The translations under genes and the position numbers were made by a program. From assembly GCF_001870905.1 (NCBI RefSeq), contig NZ_LNDC01000111.1, positions 1 to 34,857 of the forward strand: a stretch of DNA of 34,857 nucleotides, given 5' to 3'. Below are positions 1 to 8,789 of the stretch, in pieces; positions within the stretch are counted from its first letter, which is position 1; each line of letters opens with the position of its first letter. Source of the DNA: Geitlerinema sp. PCC 9228 (GTDB lineage Bacteria > Cyanobacteriota > Cyanobacteriia > Cyanobacteriales > PCC-9228). The notes under the pieces are model-generated. The model was not told the DNA's origin, ran no database searches, and saw only the letters and a program-made list of their open reading frames with translations.

Positions 1-60
1 TATAGGCGACTAAAGTCGCCGTCCGTTTTTCCTCCCTGCGCTAAAGCGACAGGGCTTCTA
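1..60. mobile_element. Possible end of an IS200/IS605-type element (two hairpins)
   Basis: Two compact hairpins lie at the window edge. GGCGACT (5-11) pairs perfectly with AGTCGCC (14-20) and is followed by a T-run. CCCTGCGC (34-41) pairs with GCG (46-48) and CAGGG (50-54) around a TAAA loop with one bulged A. Hairpins with a TAAA-like loop followed by 'cttcta' resemble ends of IS200/IS605 (TnpA/TnpB) elements in cyanobacteria. No transposase is visible because the body would lie left of the window. A plain terminator of an upstream gene is the alternative. Confidence 0.35.
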
Positions 61-219
61 AACGTATCGAGGTATTTTCCGTGAGGCGATCGCTAATAGT
101 GCGGTTGCTCGCCCAAACCGAAAGTTATGTTGCACGTTGCCACCAGCGCTCGTTTTTAATCAATTCCACAGTGTAATATCTTAACCAATTCTAATTTATT
201 TGTCAATACTGGTTCTGAA

Positions 220-1416
220 ATGGGAAGCAAAGTTATGACGACCGCTAATATTTCCAAAAAAGATACAACTTCTCTCAAGGAACAATTGGAAAAGCTTGCT
301 GCTCAAGGGTTTACTGGCAAGCTAGAAATAAGTGCAATTCAAAGAAAATGGGATATCTTTTTCTGTTTGGGTCGCCTAGCCTGGGCAACAGGAGGCGATT
401 TTCCCCAGCGCCGATTTCGTCGCGTTTGGCGGCAACACGGTTTGCAAAATGGTAACAAAATGCTTAGCGAATTTTCCCTAATGAAAAGCCGGTCGGTTAT
501 TTGCGAGCATTACGAATTTTTCCGAACTGCCGCCAAACAAAATCAATTCGACCGCAGGCGAATTACTGCGATTGTTGGTAGCAACTGTCAGGAAGTATTT
601 TTTGATATTTTGCAGCAGGAAGCTTGGGAGTTACTTTCCTACCAGGCATTACCGGAAACGGGGTTGGACAAAACTTCCCTACTCATGTCAGGGTTGCTCT
701 GGCCGAAGCAAGTTTTTCCAGAGGCATACCAGGAGTGGTTGGCGTGGCAAAAGGCGGGGTTGCAAAATATTTCTCCTCACCAAATACCAGCGATCGCGCA
801 ACCGCAGAAACTCCAGCAAATGACTTCACCAGGAACGTACAGCGTTTTGACGAAAGCCATTGACGGCCGGCGTTCCTTATGGGATTTAGCGATCGCAACG
901 CAAAAGGAACTGTGGCGCTTGGGCAAGGCATTACTTCCCTATATCCAACAAGGAATTATTAAACTTAAAACAGTGGAAGCCGCCGATGGCGACGAAGATA
1001 CCACTGGCGCGATCGCTTCTGTAGGCCAGTCGGCAACACCACCATCCAAGCCATTTTGCATTGCTTGCATCGATGACAGCAGCTACATCCACCAGCAAAT
1101 GGAACACATTGCCACGCAAGTAGGTTGGCGGTTTGTGGCTATTGAAGATTCCGTGAAAGCAGTACCTATATTATTGGAGTCTTCTCCAGATTTAATTTTT
1201 CTGGATTTGGTGATGCCAGTTGCTAACGGATACGAAGTTTGCGCGCAAATTCGCCGGGTGGAAGTTTTAAAATCGGTGCCTGTGGTGATTCTAACCAGCC
1301 AAGGTGGGGTTATCAACAACACCCGCGCGCGCCTGGCGGGTGCTAATGCTTTTCTCAATAAGCCAATTCAGCCAGCTCAAATTATCGCGATCGCGCAGCG
1401 GTTGGTTTCTCAGTGA
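220..1416 (+). CDS. PatA-like response regulator (PATAN domain plus CheY-like receiver)
   Basis: The protein has 398 residues. Roughly residues 15-250 resemble the PATAN domain of cyanobacterial PatA: early motif FTGKLEI, then FFCLGRLAWATGGDF and RRFRRVWRQ. The C-terminal 120 residues are a CheY-type receiver with the acidic pair IDDS near 284, phospho-acceptor Asp near 329 in FLDLVMP, the conserved Thr in ILTSQGG and Lys in NKPI. There is no DNA-binding output domain, so signalling is probably through protein contacts of the PATAN domain. PatA of Anabaena affects heterocyst pattern; paralogues with this layout often act in phototaxis or pilus control, so a specific role is not claimed. No kinase gene is adjacent. 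A second in-frame ATG at 235 is preceded by GGGAAG and may be the true start. Confidence 0.88.
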   Translation: MGSKVMTTANISKKDTTSLKEQLEKLAAQGFTGKLEISAIQRKWDIFFCLGRLAWATGGDFPQRRFRRVWRQHGLQNGNKMLSEFSLMKSRSVICEHYEFFRTAAKQNQFDRRRITAIVGSNCQEVFFDILQQEAWELLSYQALPETGLDKTSLLMSGLLWPKQVFPEAYQEWLAWQKAGLQNISPHQIPAIAQPQKLQQMTSPGTYSVLTKAIDGRRSLWDLAIATQKELWRLGKALLPYIQQGIIKLKTVEAADGDEDTTGAIASVGQSATPPSKPFCIACIDDSSYIHQQMEHIATQVGWRFVAIEDSVKAVPILLESSPDLIFLDLVMPVANGYEVCAQIRRVEVLKSVPVVILTSQGGVINNTRARLAGANAFLNKPIQPAQIIAIAQRLVSQ

Positions 1417-1544
1417 AGACAGAAATACTTTTTTCAATTTTGGTAAATTTGTAGGTGTTTTGGCACGATGGGAAGTATGGCGAACAGAAGCGATCGGGGT
1501 TTTAATGATTGTAAGATTGAATGATATTCTTCATTAATCAAGCC

Positions 1545-1690
1545 TAATACCATTTCCTTAATAATCTGCAAGAGATAATATAGGCATTTTTGTAGGGGCG
1601 CAACGCGTGAGTAGGGGCGCAACGCGTGAGCGCCCCTACCAGGGCAATTGGCAAATACCATACAATCGTTGTTTTTCAGAAATGGTATAA
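1545..1690. mobile_element. MITE-like repeat, copy A
   Basis: The element is bounded by near-perfect inverted ends: TAATACCATTTC at 1545-1556 and GAAATGGTATAA at 1679-1690. Inside is a palindrome with 10-bp arms, GTAGGGGCGC (1611-1620) and GCGCCCCTAC (1630-1639). Its left arm and loop are duplicated in tandem just before it (19-bp unit GTAGGGGCGCAACGCGTGA at 1592-1610 and 1611-1629). The inner part CCAGGGCAATTGG and the block ACAATCGTTGT are shared with copy B at 1815-1922. There is no coding capacity. TA at the tips would fit mobilisation by an IS630-type transposase in trans, which is inference. Confidence 0.7.
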
Positions 1691-1712
1691 TTCTATTGCT
1701 GCCCGGAATTGT

Positions 1713-2028
1713 TTTAAACAAAAAACTGGCAGTAGGGTGGGCAATGCCTACCCTACAATTTTCTATGGGTTCTCGAAATATTTTTTATAGAAATAAGCTT
1801 TTTGGGAATTTAGGTAATATCATTTCCTGAATAGAGGCATTTTGGTAGGGGACTTGGCGAATCGACCCTACCAGGGTAATTGGGAAATTCCAGACAATCG
1901 TTGTCTTTCAGAAATGGTATAAGTTTAATAGGGTGACAATGTCCACCCTACAATTTTGAATATGGTTTTTGTATGGTCAAATTCTTATCTTACATCAACG
2001 AAAAATGCTTTAAACTAAAAACTGGCAG
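1713..2028. repeat. Diverged 20-bp direct repeat and companion hairpins flanking the MITE-like copies
   Basis: A 20-bp block beginning TTTAAAC and ending ACTGGCAG occurs at 1713-1732 and again at 2009-2028 with one mismatch. Each MITE-like copy is also followed by a second hairpin: GTAGGG with CCCTAC around 1732-1756, and TAGGGTG with a CACCCTA arm around 1928-1950. The order of 20-bp block and hairpin differs between the two halves, so this is a rearranged duplication rather than a simple one. The 1417-2045 interval otherwise shows no gene. Confidence 0.6.
1815..1922. mobile_element. MITE-like repeat, copy B (shorter, diverged)
   Basis: This 108-bp element has ends TAATATCATTTC (1815-1826) and GAAATGGTATAA (1911-1922). 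The central hairpin GGTAGGG (1844-1850) with CCCTACC (1866-1872) is kept, although the loop sequence differs from copy A. The segments CCAGGGTAATTGG and ACAATCGTTGT align directly with copy A. It lacks the tandem 19-bp unit of copy A. Confidence 0.68.
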
Positions 2029-2045
2029 CACTCTAGCATCCTTGT

Positions 2046-2546
2046 ATGATAACCGATCGCGATCGCCAAGCCCCTATCCTCGCGCAACTGCGTTCCCTCA
2101 GCCATATCCTCGATAACGCCATTCCCCTTCCCGGTACTTCCTTTCGCATTGGCATCGACCCGTTGTTAGGATTGTTCCCAGGTGTCGGCGATTGGATCGG
2201 CGGCTTTATTTCCGGGTATATGTTTTTGCTAGCATTGCGTTTGGGATTGCCAGTTGCCATCCTCTTTCGGATGCTGTTTAATCTCCTGCTGGATTTGCTG
2301 GTGGGAACCTTGCCAGTGGTAGGTGATATTTTTGATTTTGGTTACAAAGCCAACGCTCGCAATTTACGTTTGATTGAAGAAAATCTGGAAACTCCTGCTA
2401 TCAGGGAGTCTGGCGATCGCGCTTCCCAAACCATTTCCATTGTAGCGCTGGCAGTAGCAGCGATCGCTTTCATCCTCTTGGCGATCGCGGTAGGCATCGG
2501 CACGATCGTTATCTCGGTTGAGTTTTTGTTCTCCCTTTTCAACTAG
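2046..2546 (+). CDS. DUF4112 domain membrane protein
   Basis: The 166-residue protein fits DUF4112 over most of its length: LDNAIPLPGTSFRIGIDPLLGLFPGVGDW near the N-terminus, followed by the GG...SGYM segment and LVGTLPVVGDIFDFGYKANARN. These repeated P-G-x-G-D turns are the family signature. A first hydrophobic block lies at about residues 50-100 and a clear transmembrane helix at the C-terminus (about 130-160), so it is probably an inner-membrane protein. The family's biochemical role is not known. It stands alone; the gene upstream ends about 630 bp away and sbcC begins about 400 bp downstream. Confidence 0.85.
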   Translation: MITDRDRQAPILAQLRSLSHILDNAIPLPGTSFRIGIDPLLGLFPGVGDWIGGFISGYMFLLALRLGLPVAILFRMLFNLLLDLLVGTLPVVGDIFDFGYKANARNLRLIEENLETPAIRESGDRASQTISIVALAVAAIAFILLAIAVGIGTIVISVEFLFSLFN

Positions 2547-2943
2547 GGGTAGTGTTTTTTGAATTTCTAATAGCAAAACAACGCTACATCTAGTGTATTC
2601 TCCAGAGAAAACTACCTATCCAACCAACTGCAAATGGGGCAAAAGTTCCCACCTCTGCCAAAATTCTCTACCCATCTTTGGGCTATCGAATGTTGTTCAT
2701 CATACTAGCGATCGCAGCAACTTGCCAATAACATTCCCACCGCTGGTAAAAATGGGGATACAATATTAAGAATTGTAAAAAAAATGCCATTAGAGCGGAA
2801 AAGCAGGGTCGCAGAAGACCAAAATAGTCTTTAGATCCGCAAAAACTCTTGGAAAAATGCCGGATTTTCATTTCCTCGATTGACATCCGGCGTTCCATTC
2901 CCACCATTTTAACCGTGTAATTCTGAGGAGCGATCGTTTTTGC
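2547..2943. other. Intergenic region before sbcC, no gene seen
   Basis: No convincing coding frame or RNA gene is visible. It contains a weak hairpin (AAGAC/GTCTT near 2815-2833) and, at its end, a GAGGAG ribosome-binding site (2925-2930) for sbcC. Confidence 0.5.
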
Positions 2944-5900
2944 ATGATTCCGTACAAACTAACCCTAAAGAACTTCCTCAGCTATCACCAAGCCACCATC
3001 AATCTCAAAGGTTTGCACACAGCCTGTATTTGTGGTGCCAACGGTGCCGGCAAATCTTCGCTACTCGAAGCCATGGCATGGGCCATTTGGGGTCAAAGTC
3101 GTGCCGCCTCGGAAGACGATCTCATCTATTACGGTGCTAAGGAAGTCCAAGTAGACTTTATTTTTCACGCGCGCGGACACACCTACCGCATCATTCGCCG
3201 CCGTCGCCGCCGCCAAAGTGCCTCTCTGGAATTTCAAGTAGCCAACAACGATGCGGAAGACCCGCAAAATGCTGACTTTCGTTCTCTCACCGAACGCGGG
3301 GTGCGCGCTACTCAACAGAAAATTATCCAACATATACGACTCGACTACGACACTTTTATCAATTCCTCTTATTTGCGTCAAGGTCGAGCAGACGAGTTCA
3401 TGCTCAAACGTCCCAAAGAGCGCAAACAGGTTTTGGCAGAATTGCTCAAACTCGACCGCTACGAAACCCTTGCCGAACAAGCCAAAGAAAAAACGCGCAA
3501 CCTCAAAGCTAAAGCGGAAGCCACCGAACCGCAAATCCAAGAAATTGACAGCAAATTACAAGAAAAATCCGCGATCGCGCGTTCTTTAGAAGAAGTTGCT
3601 GCCACTATAGAAAAATTACAAAACCAACAGGAACAAGACCAAGCCAGCTACAGACAACTACAAGCCAAGCAAAACCAGCGCCAAACTACCCAGCAGCAAC
3701 TACAGTGGCACCAGGAACAAGTCCGCCACCTACAAGCAGAATATCAAGACTTAGAACAACAGCAACAAACTGCCCAACAACAGCGACAAAAATTAGACCA
3801 ACTGCTAGCGCGGGAAGCGGAAATTACCGCCGGATACCAACAATATCGCAACTTGCAAGCACAAGAAGAAGAAATCGAAGGCAAATACAACACTTACCAG
3901 CAACTAGAAACGCAACGCCAGCAACTTACCGAAGAACTGCAAAATGCCATCGCTGAAATTAACGAACGGTTGGTGCAGTCGCAAACCCAACTGGAAAACT
4001 TACAGCAACAGGAACAAGAATTGCAACCCATGCTGGAAAAAACTGAAGAAGTGGAAGCGGCGGTGGCGCGGTTGCAGGATGCCAGAAATCGCTTGCACCA
4101 GTTGGACAATCTACAAACCCAAGTTTCGCCGTTGCTGCAGCAGCGACAGGAAGTACAAAACCAACTCGATCGCTTGCACGCACAATATACGGCGCGGTGG
4201 GAAGCTTTGGACAGCGATGCCAAAAAATACCGCCAGCAGCTAGCGCGTACGGAACATTTAGAACGAGAATTAGAAACTGTAGAAGCGGAAATTGCGGAAC
4301 TGGAAAAAACACAAACTTACAAGCAGCGGGTTGAAGATAAAGGCAAGGAACGGCGCAGCTTTCTGGACCAGTTAAAAACCCAAGAGAAAGAATGGCAGCG
4401 GCAGATGGATGAGTTGGAACAGAAACAAGCGCTGCTAGAGAATACTAGTCAAAGCACCGACGATCGCGATTCCGAGTATCCTCCTTGCCCTCTGTGCGAT
4501 CGCCCCTTAGATGAATATCACCAAAACTTGGTGCGGGAGAAAACCACCGCCGAACAGCAAGAACTGCGGGAACGCCTGTGGTTGGTGCGCGAGCAAATTA
4601 CCGTTTCCGAACGGGAGATTCAGGTGTTGCGCCAGGAATATACCCGCCTCAAAGAACAGCTTACTTCCTATAACGAAGCTTTCCGCCGGCGCGGTCAGTT
4701 GCAATCCCAGTTAGAAAATCTCACAGAAATCAAACAAGCCCTCGCCGACACCGAACAGCAGCGCGATCGCTTGGGGACGTTGCTGGCATCTGGGGTAGAT
4801 AGCGACCTCAGCCAGCAGTTGCAGCAGCTAGACGCGCAAATTGTGGCTATGAACTACGACGAGAAAAACCACGCGCTGGTGCGGGGGGAAGTGGAAAACT
4901 TACGCTGGGCAGAAATCAAACAAGGAAAAATCGAACAAGCCAAGAAAAATCTCGCTCAAATTCGCGAACGGCAACCCCAAGTAACCGCCACCATCCAGCA
5001 GCTGCAAACCCAGCGGGAACAGATGCAAAGTAATTCCGAACTGGCGCAAAAAATCAACCGGGTACAGCAACAGATGGAAGCTTTAGGCTACGACCGCAAC
5101 CGCCACAACCAACTGCGCCAGCAACTCCGGCAGCTGTCGAAATGGGAAGTGGAGTATCAAACGCTACAGCAAGCCAAACAGGACTATCCCCAGGTGCGAA
5201 ATCGGGTGCAGCAGTTGCAGGAATCCCTCCAGGCGCGATCGCAAAAACTGCAACAACAGCGCGATCGCATTGCCGCCATGCAACAGGAACTCGCCAATAC
5301 CGAAGATCCGACCCCAGAGTTGGAACGGTTGGAAAAACAAATCCAGCAACGCCGGGAGGCGTTGGACCAACAATTGGCTTTGCAAGGCAGCTACCAACAG
5401 CAGGCATCCCATCTGGAAGCATTGCAAACCCAACGCCAAACCTTGAAACAGCAATTGCAAAGTATCCAACGCCAAAAACGGGTGTATCAGGAACTGTCGG
5501 CGGCGTTTGGCAAAAACGGTATTCAGGCGCTAACCATTGAAAACGTTCTGCCGCAGCTGGAAGCGGAAACCAACCACATTCTCTCCCGCCTCAGTGCCAA
5601 CCAACTTCACGTTCAGTTCGTGACTCAAAAACAAAGCCGTTCAAATTCTAAGAAAAATAGCAAACTAATCGATACGTTGGATATTTACATTGCCGATGCC
5701 AGGGGAACGCGACCTTACGAAACCTATTCCGGCGGCGAAGCGTTTCGGATTAACTTTGCCATTCGGCTGGCGTTGGCGAAGTTGCTGGCGCAGCGGTCGG
5801 GAACGCCGTTGCAAATGCTGATTGTGGATGAGGGGTTTGGCACCCAAGACAACGAAGGCTGCGAACGCTTGATTGCGGCGATCGAGGCGATCGCGCCGGA

Positions 5901-6012
5901 TTTTGCCTGTATTCTCGCCGTTACCCACATTCCCCACCTCAAGGAAGCTTTTCAAACCCGCATTGAAGTGCGCAAAGATGCCAACGGTTCGCAAGCGCGT
6001 TTGCTGGTTTAA
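2944..6012 (+). CDS. sbcC: SbcC-type exonuclease ATPase subunit (SMC/Rad50 family)
   Basis: The protein has 1022 residues, the usual SbcC length. Walker A GANGAGKSS is at residues 31-39, and two very long Gln/Glu-rich coiled-coil arms (about 180-500 and 530-850) flank a zinc hook CPLC at 515-518. The ABC signature YSGGEAFR is near 928-935 and Walker B LIVDEGFGTQD near 959-969. With SbcD it forms the nuclease that opens hairpins and processes blocked DNA ends. sbcD is not adjacent in this window. The ATG is preceded by GAGGAG at 2925-2930. The coiled-coil part is very rich in CAG/CAA codons. Confidence 0.95.
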   Translation: MIPYKLTLKNFLSYHQATINLKGLHTACICGANGAGKSSLLEAMAWAIWGQSRAASEDDLIYYGAKEVQVDFIFHARGHTYRIIRRRRRRQSASLEFQVANNDAEDPQNADFRSLTERGVRATQQKIIQHIRLDYDTFINSSYLRQGRADEFMLKRPKERKQVLAELLKLDRYETLAEQAKEKTRNLKAKAEATEPQIQEIDSKLQEKSAIARSLEEVAATIEKLQNQQEQDQASYRQLQAKQNQRQTTQQQLQWHQEQVRHLQAEYQDLEQQQQTAQQQRQKLDQLLAREAEITAGYQQYRNLQAQEEEIEGKYNTYQQLETQRQQLTEELQNAIAEINERLVQSQTQLENLQQQEQELQPMLEKTEEVEAAVARLQDARNRLHQLDNLQTQVSPLLQQRQEVQNQLDRLHAQYTARWEALDSDAKKYRQQLARTEHLERELETVEAEIAELEKTQTYKQRVEDKGKERRSFLDQLKTQEKEWQRQMDELEQKQALLENTSQSTDDRDSEYPPCPLCDRPLDEYHQNLVREKTTAEQQELRERLWLVREQITVSEREIQVLRQEYTRLKEQLTSYNEAFRRRGQLQSQLENLTEIKQALADTEQQRDRLGTLLASGVDSDLSQQLQQLDAQIVAMNYDEKNHALVRGEVENLRWAEIKQGKIEQAKKNLAQIRERQPQVTATIQQLQTQREQMQSNSELAQKINRVQQQMEALGYDRNRHNQLRQQLRQLSKWEVEYQTLQQAKQDYPQVRNRVQQLQESLQARSQKLQQQRDRIAAMQQELANTEDPTPELERLEKQIQQRREALDQQLALQGSYQQQASHLEALQTQRQTLKQQLQSIQRQKRVYQELSAAFGKNGIQALTIENVLPQLEAETNHILSRLSANQLHVQFVTQKQSRSNSKKNSKLIDTLDIYIADARGTRPYETYSGGEAFRINFAIRLALAKLLAQRSGTPLQMLIVDEGFGTQDNEGCERLIAAIEAIAPDFACILAVTHIPHLKEAFQTRIEVRKDANGSQARLLV

Positions 6013-6442
6013 ACCAAAAAACGGGGAATTTGGACGTTTTGTAACCTAAATTACTTTTTATAAATAGGTAAGGCTTATATCCTAGATGTATCCCTCGATA
6101 AGGGACAATTTTTGCCAAAAAGCCAAGCACGGCAGCTATGGTGTGCTCCTTGGCTAGCTATTGGGTTGGTTCTTGGCGATCGCCACTTTTCCCTCAAAAC
6201 TTGCCATGCGTGCATCTACCCTTCAGGATACCCAAAAAACCATAGGCGATCGCCCAACCCAGCCTATAAAACGCTTGAAAAAACCAAAATATTTCACCGT
6301 TTGGCAAGCTGGTTGCTTTTAATTTGACGCCGGGAGCAATTTCCTTTACACTCCTACAGATTAAGAAAAACAAAAGAAACTGTTTCCCGAGCCAACCAAG
6401 CAACGCAAAAATCCAATTGTTCCGCAGTCATACAGAGCAAAA
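6013..6442. other. Intergenic region after sbcC, no gene seen
   Basis: No believable gene is present. It holds a possible weak terminator just downstream of sbcC and several GCGATCGC octamers. The reading frame of the following kinase is open back to 6365 but has no ATG or GTG there. Confidence 0.5.
6091..6113 (+). terminator. Weak hairpin terminator candidate after sbcC
   Basis: TCCCT (6091-6095) pairs with AGGGA (6101-6105) around a CGATA loop and is followed by CAATTTTT. The stem is only 5 bp, so the call is weak. Confidence 0.35.
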
Positions 6443-8722
6443 TTGCGTTTTGGTGTTTCCCATGTTAGCGAACAACCACAATCGAAAGTGCCAATTGTTT
6501 CTTCCGAATTGTTGGGTTCCTTTCAGTTCCTGTTGGACCGTACCATGAGACTTCAAGAAAACGATCGTACCCTATCTTCCTTTCGTCAAGAAATTGCCCT
6601 CGTTCGAGAACGCAGCGATCGCATGTATCCTCAATTTTCTCCTGCCGAAACCAGCACAGCGATTATCAATATTAGCGGTCGCCAGCGCATGCTGCTGCAG
6701 CGAACGGCCTTGTTTTGTTCCAAAATTGCCAACCAAAAATCTCCACAAAAACGCCAACAAGATCGCGCACAATTGCGCCAAGCGATCGCGCAAATGGAAA
6801 CTGGTCACCAACAATTGTTGCATGGCGATTCCCACCTCGGATTGCCTGGTATTACCTCCGAAACCATCCGCACCATATACTTTCAACCCCCCTGGGAAGC
6901 GGATGCCAAAATTCGCGCATATATTGCTAATGTCAAAGCCTTTTTAGCCTCTACCGACGAAGAACAAAACGCCGACCATCCCGCTTTAGAACCCATTGTG
7001 CGCGCGGCGACCAGCGAACTGCTTGATATTTTAGACCACCTCGTCAAACAGTACCAACAGGAAATGGACGAGCGCAACCAATCGCTTTTTGAAAAACAAC
7101 AGCAACTCCAGCATCAAAGCACAGAAATTGCTTCCCGCATGTCGCAACTTTACGAGCAAACTTTACAGCAATCGCGCCGGGAACAGTTGGTCAATCAAAT
7201 CACCTACCAAACCCGACAAAGCTTCGATACGGAAACCATTTTAACCGAAACCATTGCCCAACTTCTCGATGCCATGGATGTCGATCGCTGCATCATTCAC
7301 CTGTTAGAAGAAACCAACAGCCAAGCCAGCGCATCCTCTAGCAACCAGCCGGAAGTTCTCGACCAATTTTCCCCCTCCGAAAATCACCAAAAAAGAGAAA
7401 TTACCGCCTTTCGCAAGAAAAATCTATTTGAAGTATGTCGGGAACCGTTTTCTTCTTCCGTAGCTTACTTTGAACCCCGCGGTCCCATTACTGACTGGGT
7501 TATCAAATACCGCCAGTCGGTGGTTATTGCGGATGTGACCCAAGACCCGCGCATCGACCCCAGCAACCAAGAATATCAAAAAGCCAAAATCAAATCTTCG
7601 TTGGTGGTTCCCGTACAAACCCAAGACCGCCTGTACGGAATTTTGTATTTAAATCAATGCGATCGCCAGCGCCAATGGTCGGATAATGACTGTCAATTTG
7701 CCCAATCCGTCGCCGACCACTTAGCCTTATCCATACAACAATCTGACTTGTATGCCCAAGCTAAATTCGCTGCCCAACAAGCACAGGCAAAATCAGAGAA
7801 ACTAAAGCAAGTCTTGTACGAACTCCAAAAAAGTCAAACCCAACTGGTGCAAGCTGAAAAAATGTCCAGCCTGGGGCAAACCGTCGCCGGTCTGGCCCAT
7901 GAAATTAACAATCCCATTAACTTTATCTACGGAAATATCGCCCACACCCAGGACTATGTCAGCGACTTGCTATCTCTGTTGCAGGCATACCAAACCCACT
8001 ATCCCGACCCGGTACCAGAAATTCAAGACCTCATGGAAAACATAGAACTCAATTACATTTGCGACGATTTAGACAAAATTTTCCATTCCATGCGCACCGG
8101 GGCCGACCGCATTCGCGAATTGGTGTTGTCCTTGCGTAATTTCTCCCGTTTGGATCAAGCTGAAATCAAAGAAGTAGACTTGCACGAAGGGATTGAAAGT
8201 ACGCTTTTAATTTTAAGCCACCGCCTCAAACCCAGAAAAGAACTGGACATGAGAAAAGTTCAAATAATAAAAGAATATGGAGATATCCCGCCAGTAGCCT
8301 GTTTTGCCGGACAGTTAAATCAAGTATTTATGAACATACTGAGCAATGCCATCGATGCTTTAGAAAGCCAACGGTACCAAAACAGCGGTTCCCAGGCAGA
8401 TACCCCCACCATTTGGATTCGCACGCAAGTACAAGACGGCGAGTATGTTTGCGTACGCATTGCTGACAACGGTCCGGGAATTCCCAAACAAGCACAATCT
8501 TCCTTATTCGATCCATTTTTCACCACCAAACCCGTAGGTCAGGGAACTGGGTTGGGATTGTCCATTAGCTATCAAATCGTGGTAGAAAAACACGGTGGCG
8601 AAATTTGGTGTGAATCTCCAGCCACTGGGGAAAGGGGAACGGCATTTGCTATCAAACTGCCAATTCGCAGCGATCGCGAAGGCAACCCAAAAACCCCTCC
8701 TCGACCCAGCTGGTCTGCCTAA
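6443..8722 (+). CDS. Soluble histidine kinase with PilJ-like N-terminal domain and GAF domain
   Basis: The 759-residue protein has, in order: a PilJ N-terminal-type sensor (about 60-190, with the family motif INISGRQRMLLQR), a coiled coil (about 200-245), a GAF domain (about 250-430), a second coiled coil, a dimerisation/phospho-acceptor helix with His486 in GLAHEINNPINF, and an HATPase domain (about 590-745) with the N-box FMNILSNAIDAL, IADNGPGIP, DPFFTTKP and GTGLGLSI. No transmembrane helix is seen, so it should act in the cytoplasm. There is no receiver domain and no adjacent response regulator. The frame opens with TTG at 6443; the first in-frame ATG is at 6545 and would still keep the whole PilJ-like domain, so the start is uncertain. 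Its transmitter half closely resembles that of the kinase at 9446. Confidence 0.88.
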   Translation: MRFGVSHVSEQPQSKVPIVSSELLGSFQFLLDRTMRLQENDRTLSSFRQEIALVRERSDRMYPQFSPAETSTAIINISGRQRMLLQRTALFCSKIANQKSPQKRQQDRAQLRQAIAQMETGHQQLLHGDSHLGLPGITSETIRTIYFQPPWEADAKIRAYIANVKAFLASTDEEQNADHPALEPIVRAATSELLDILDHLVKQYQQEMDERNQSLFEKQQQLQHQSTEIASRMSQLYEQTLQQSRREQLVNQITYQTRQSFDTETILTETIAQLLDAMDVDRCIIHLLEETNSQASASSSNQPEVLDQFSPSENHQKREITAFRKKNLFEVCREPFSSSVAYFEPRGPITDWVIKYRQSVVIADVTQDPRIDPSNQEYQKAKIKSSLVVPVQTQDRLYGILYLNQCDRQRQWSDNDCQFAQSVADHLALSIQQSDLYAQAKFAAQQAQAKSEKLKQVLYELQKSQTQLVQAEKMSSLGQTVAGLAHEINNPINFIYGNIAHTQDYVSDLLSLLQAYQTHYPDPVPEIQDLMENIELNYICDDLDKIFHSMRTGADRIRELVLSLRNFSRLDQAEIKEVDLHEGIESTLLILSHRLKPRKELDMRKVQIIKEYGDIPPVACFAGQLNQVFMNILSNAIDALESQRYQNSGSQADTPTIWIRTQVQDGEYVCVRIADNGPGIPKQAQSSLFDPFFTTKPVGQGTGLGLSISYQIVVEKHGGEIWCESPATGERGTAFAIKLPIRSDREGNPKTPPRPSWSA

Positions 8723-8789
8723 GCCGGTTGGCTTCACAAAAAGTGTGGTGGCATGGAAGAATCAAGATGTGTCACTATAAGAAAGTCTG

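Noticed and set aside
2683-2907. A 74-codon minus-strand frame before sbcC
   Set aside because: Its composition is not convincing, with no ribosome-binding site and no family match.
3061-3540. A 159-codon frame on the minus strand inside sbcC
   Set aside because: It lies entirely within the well-supported SbcC ATPase domain and has no recognisable features.
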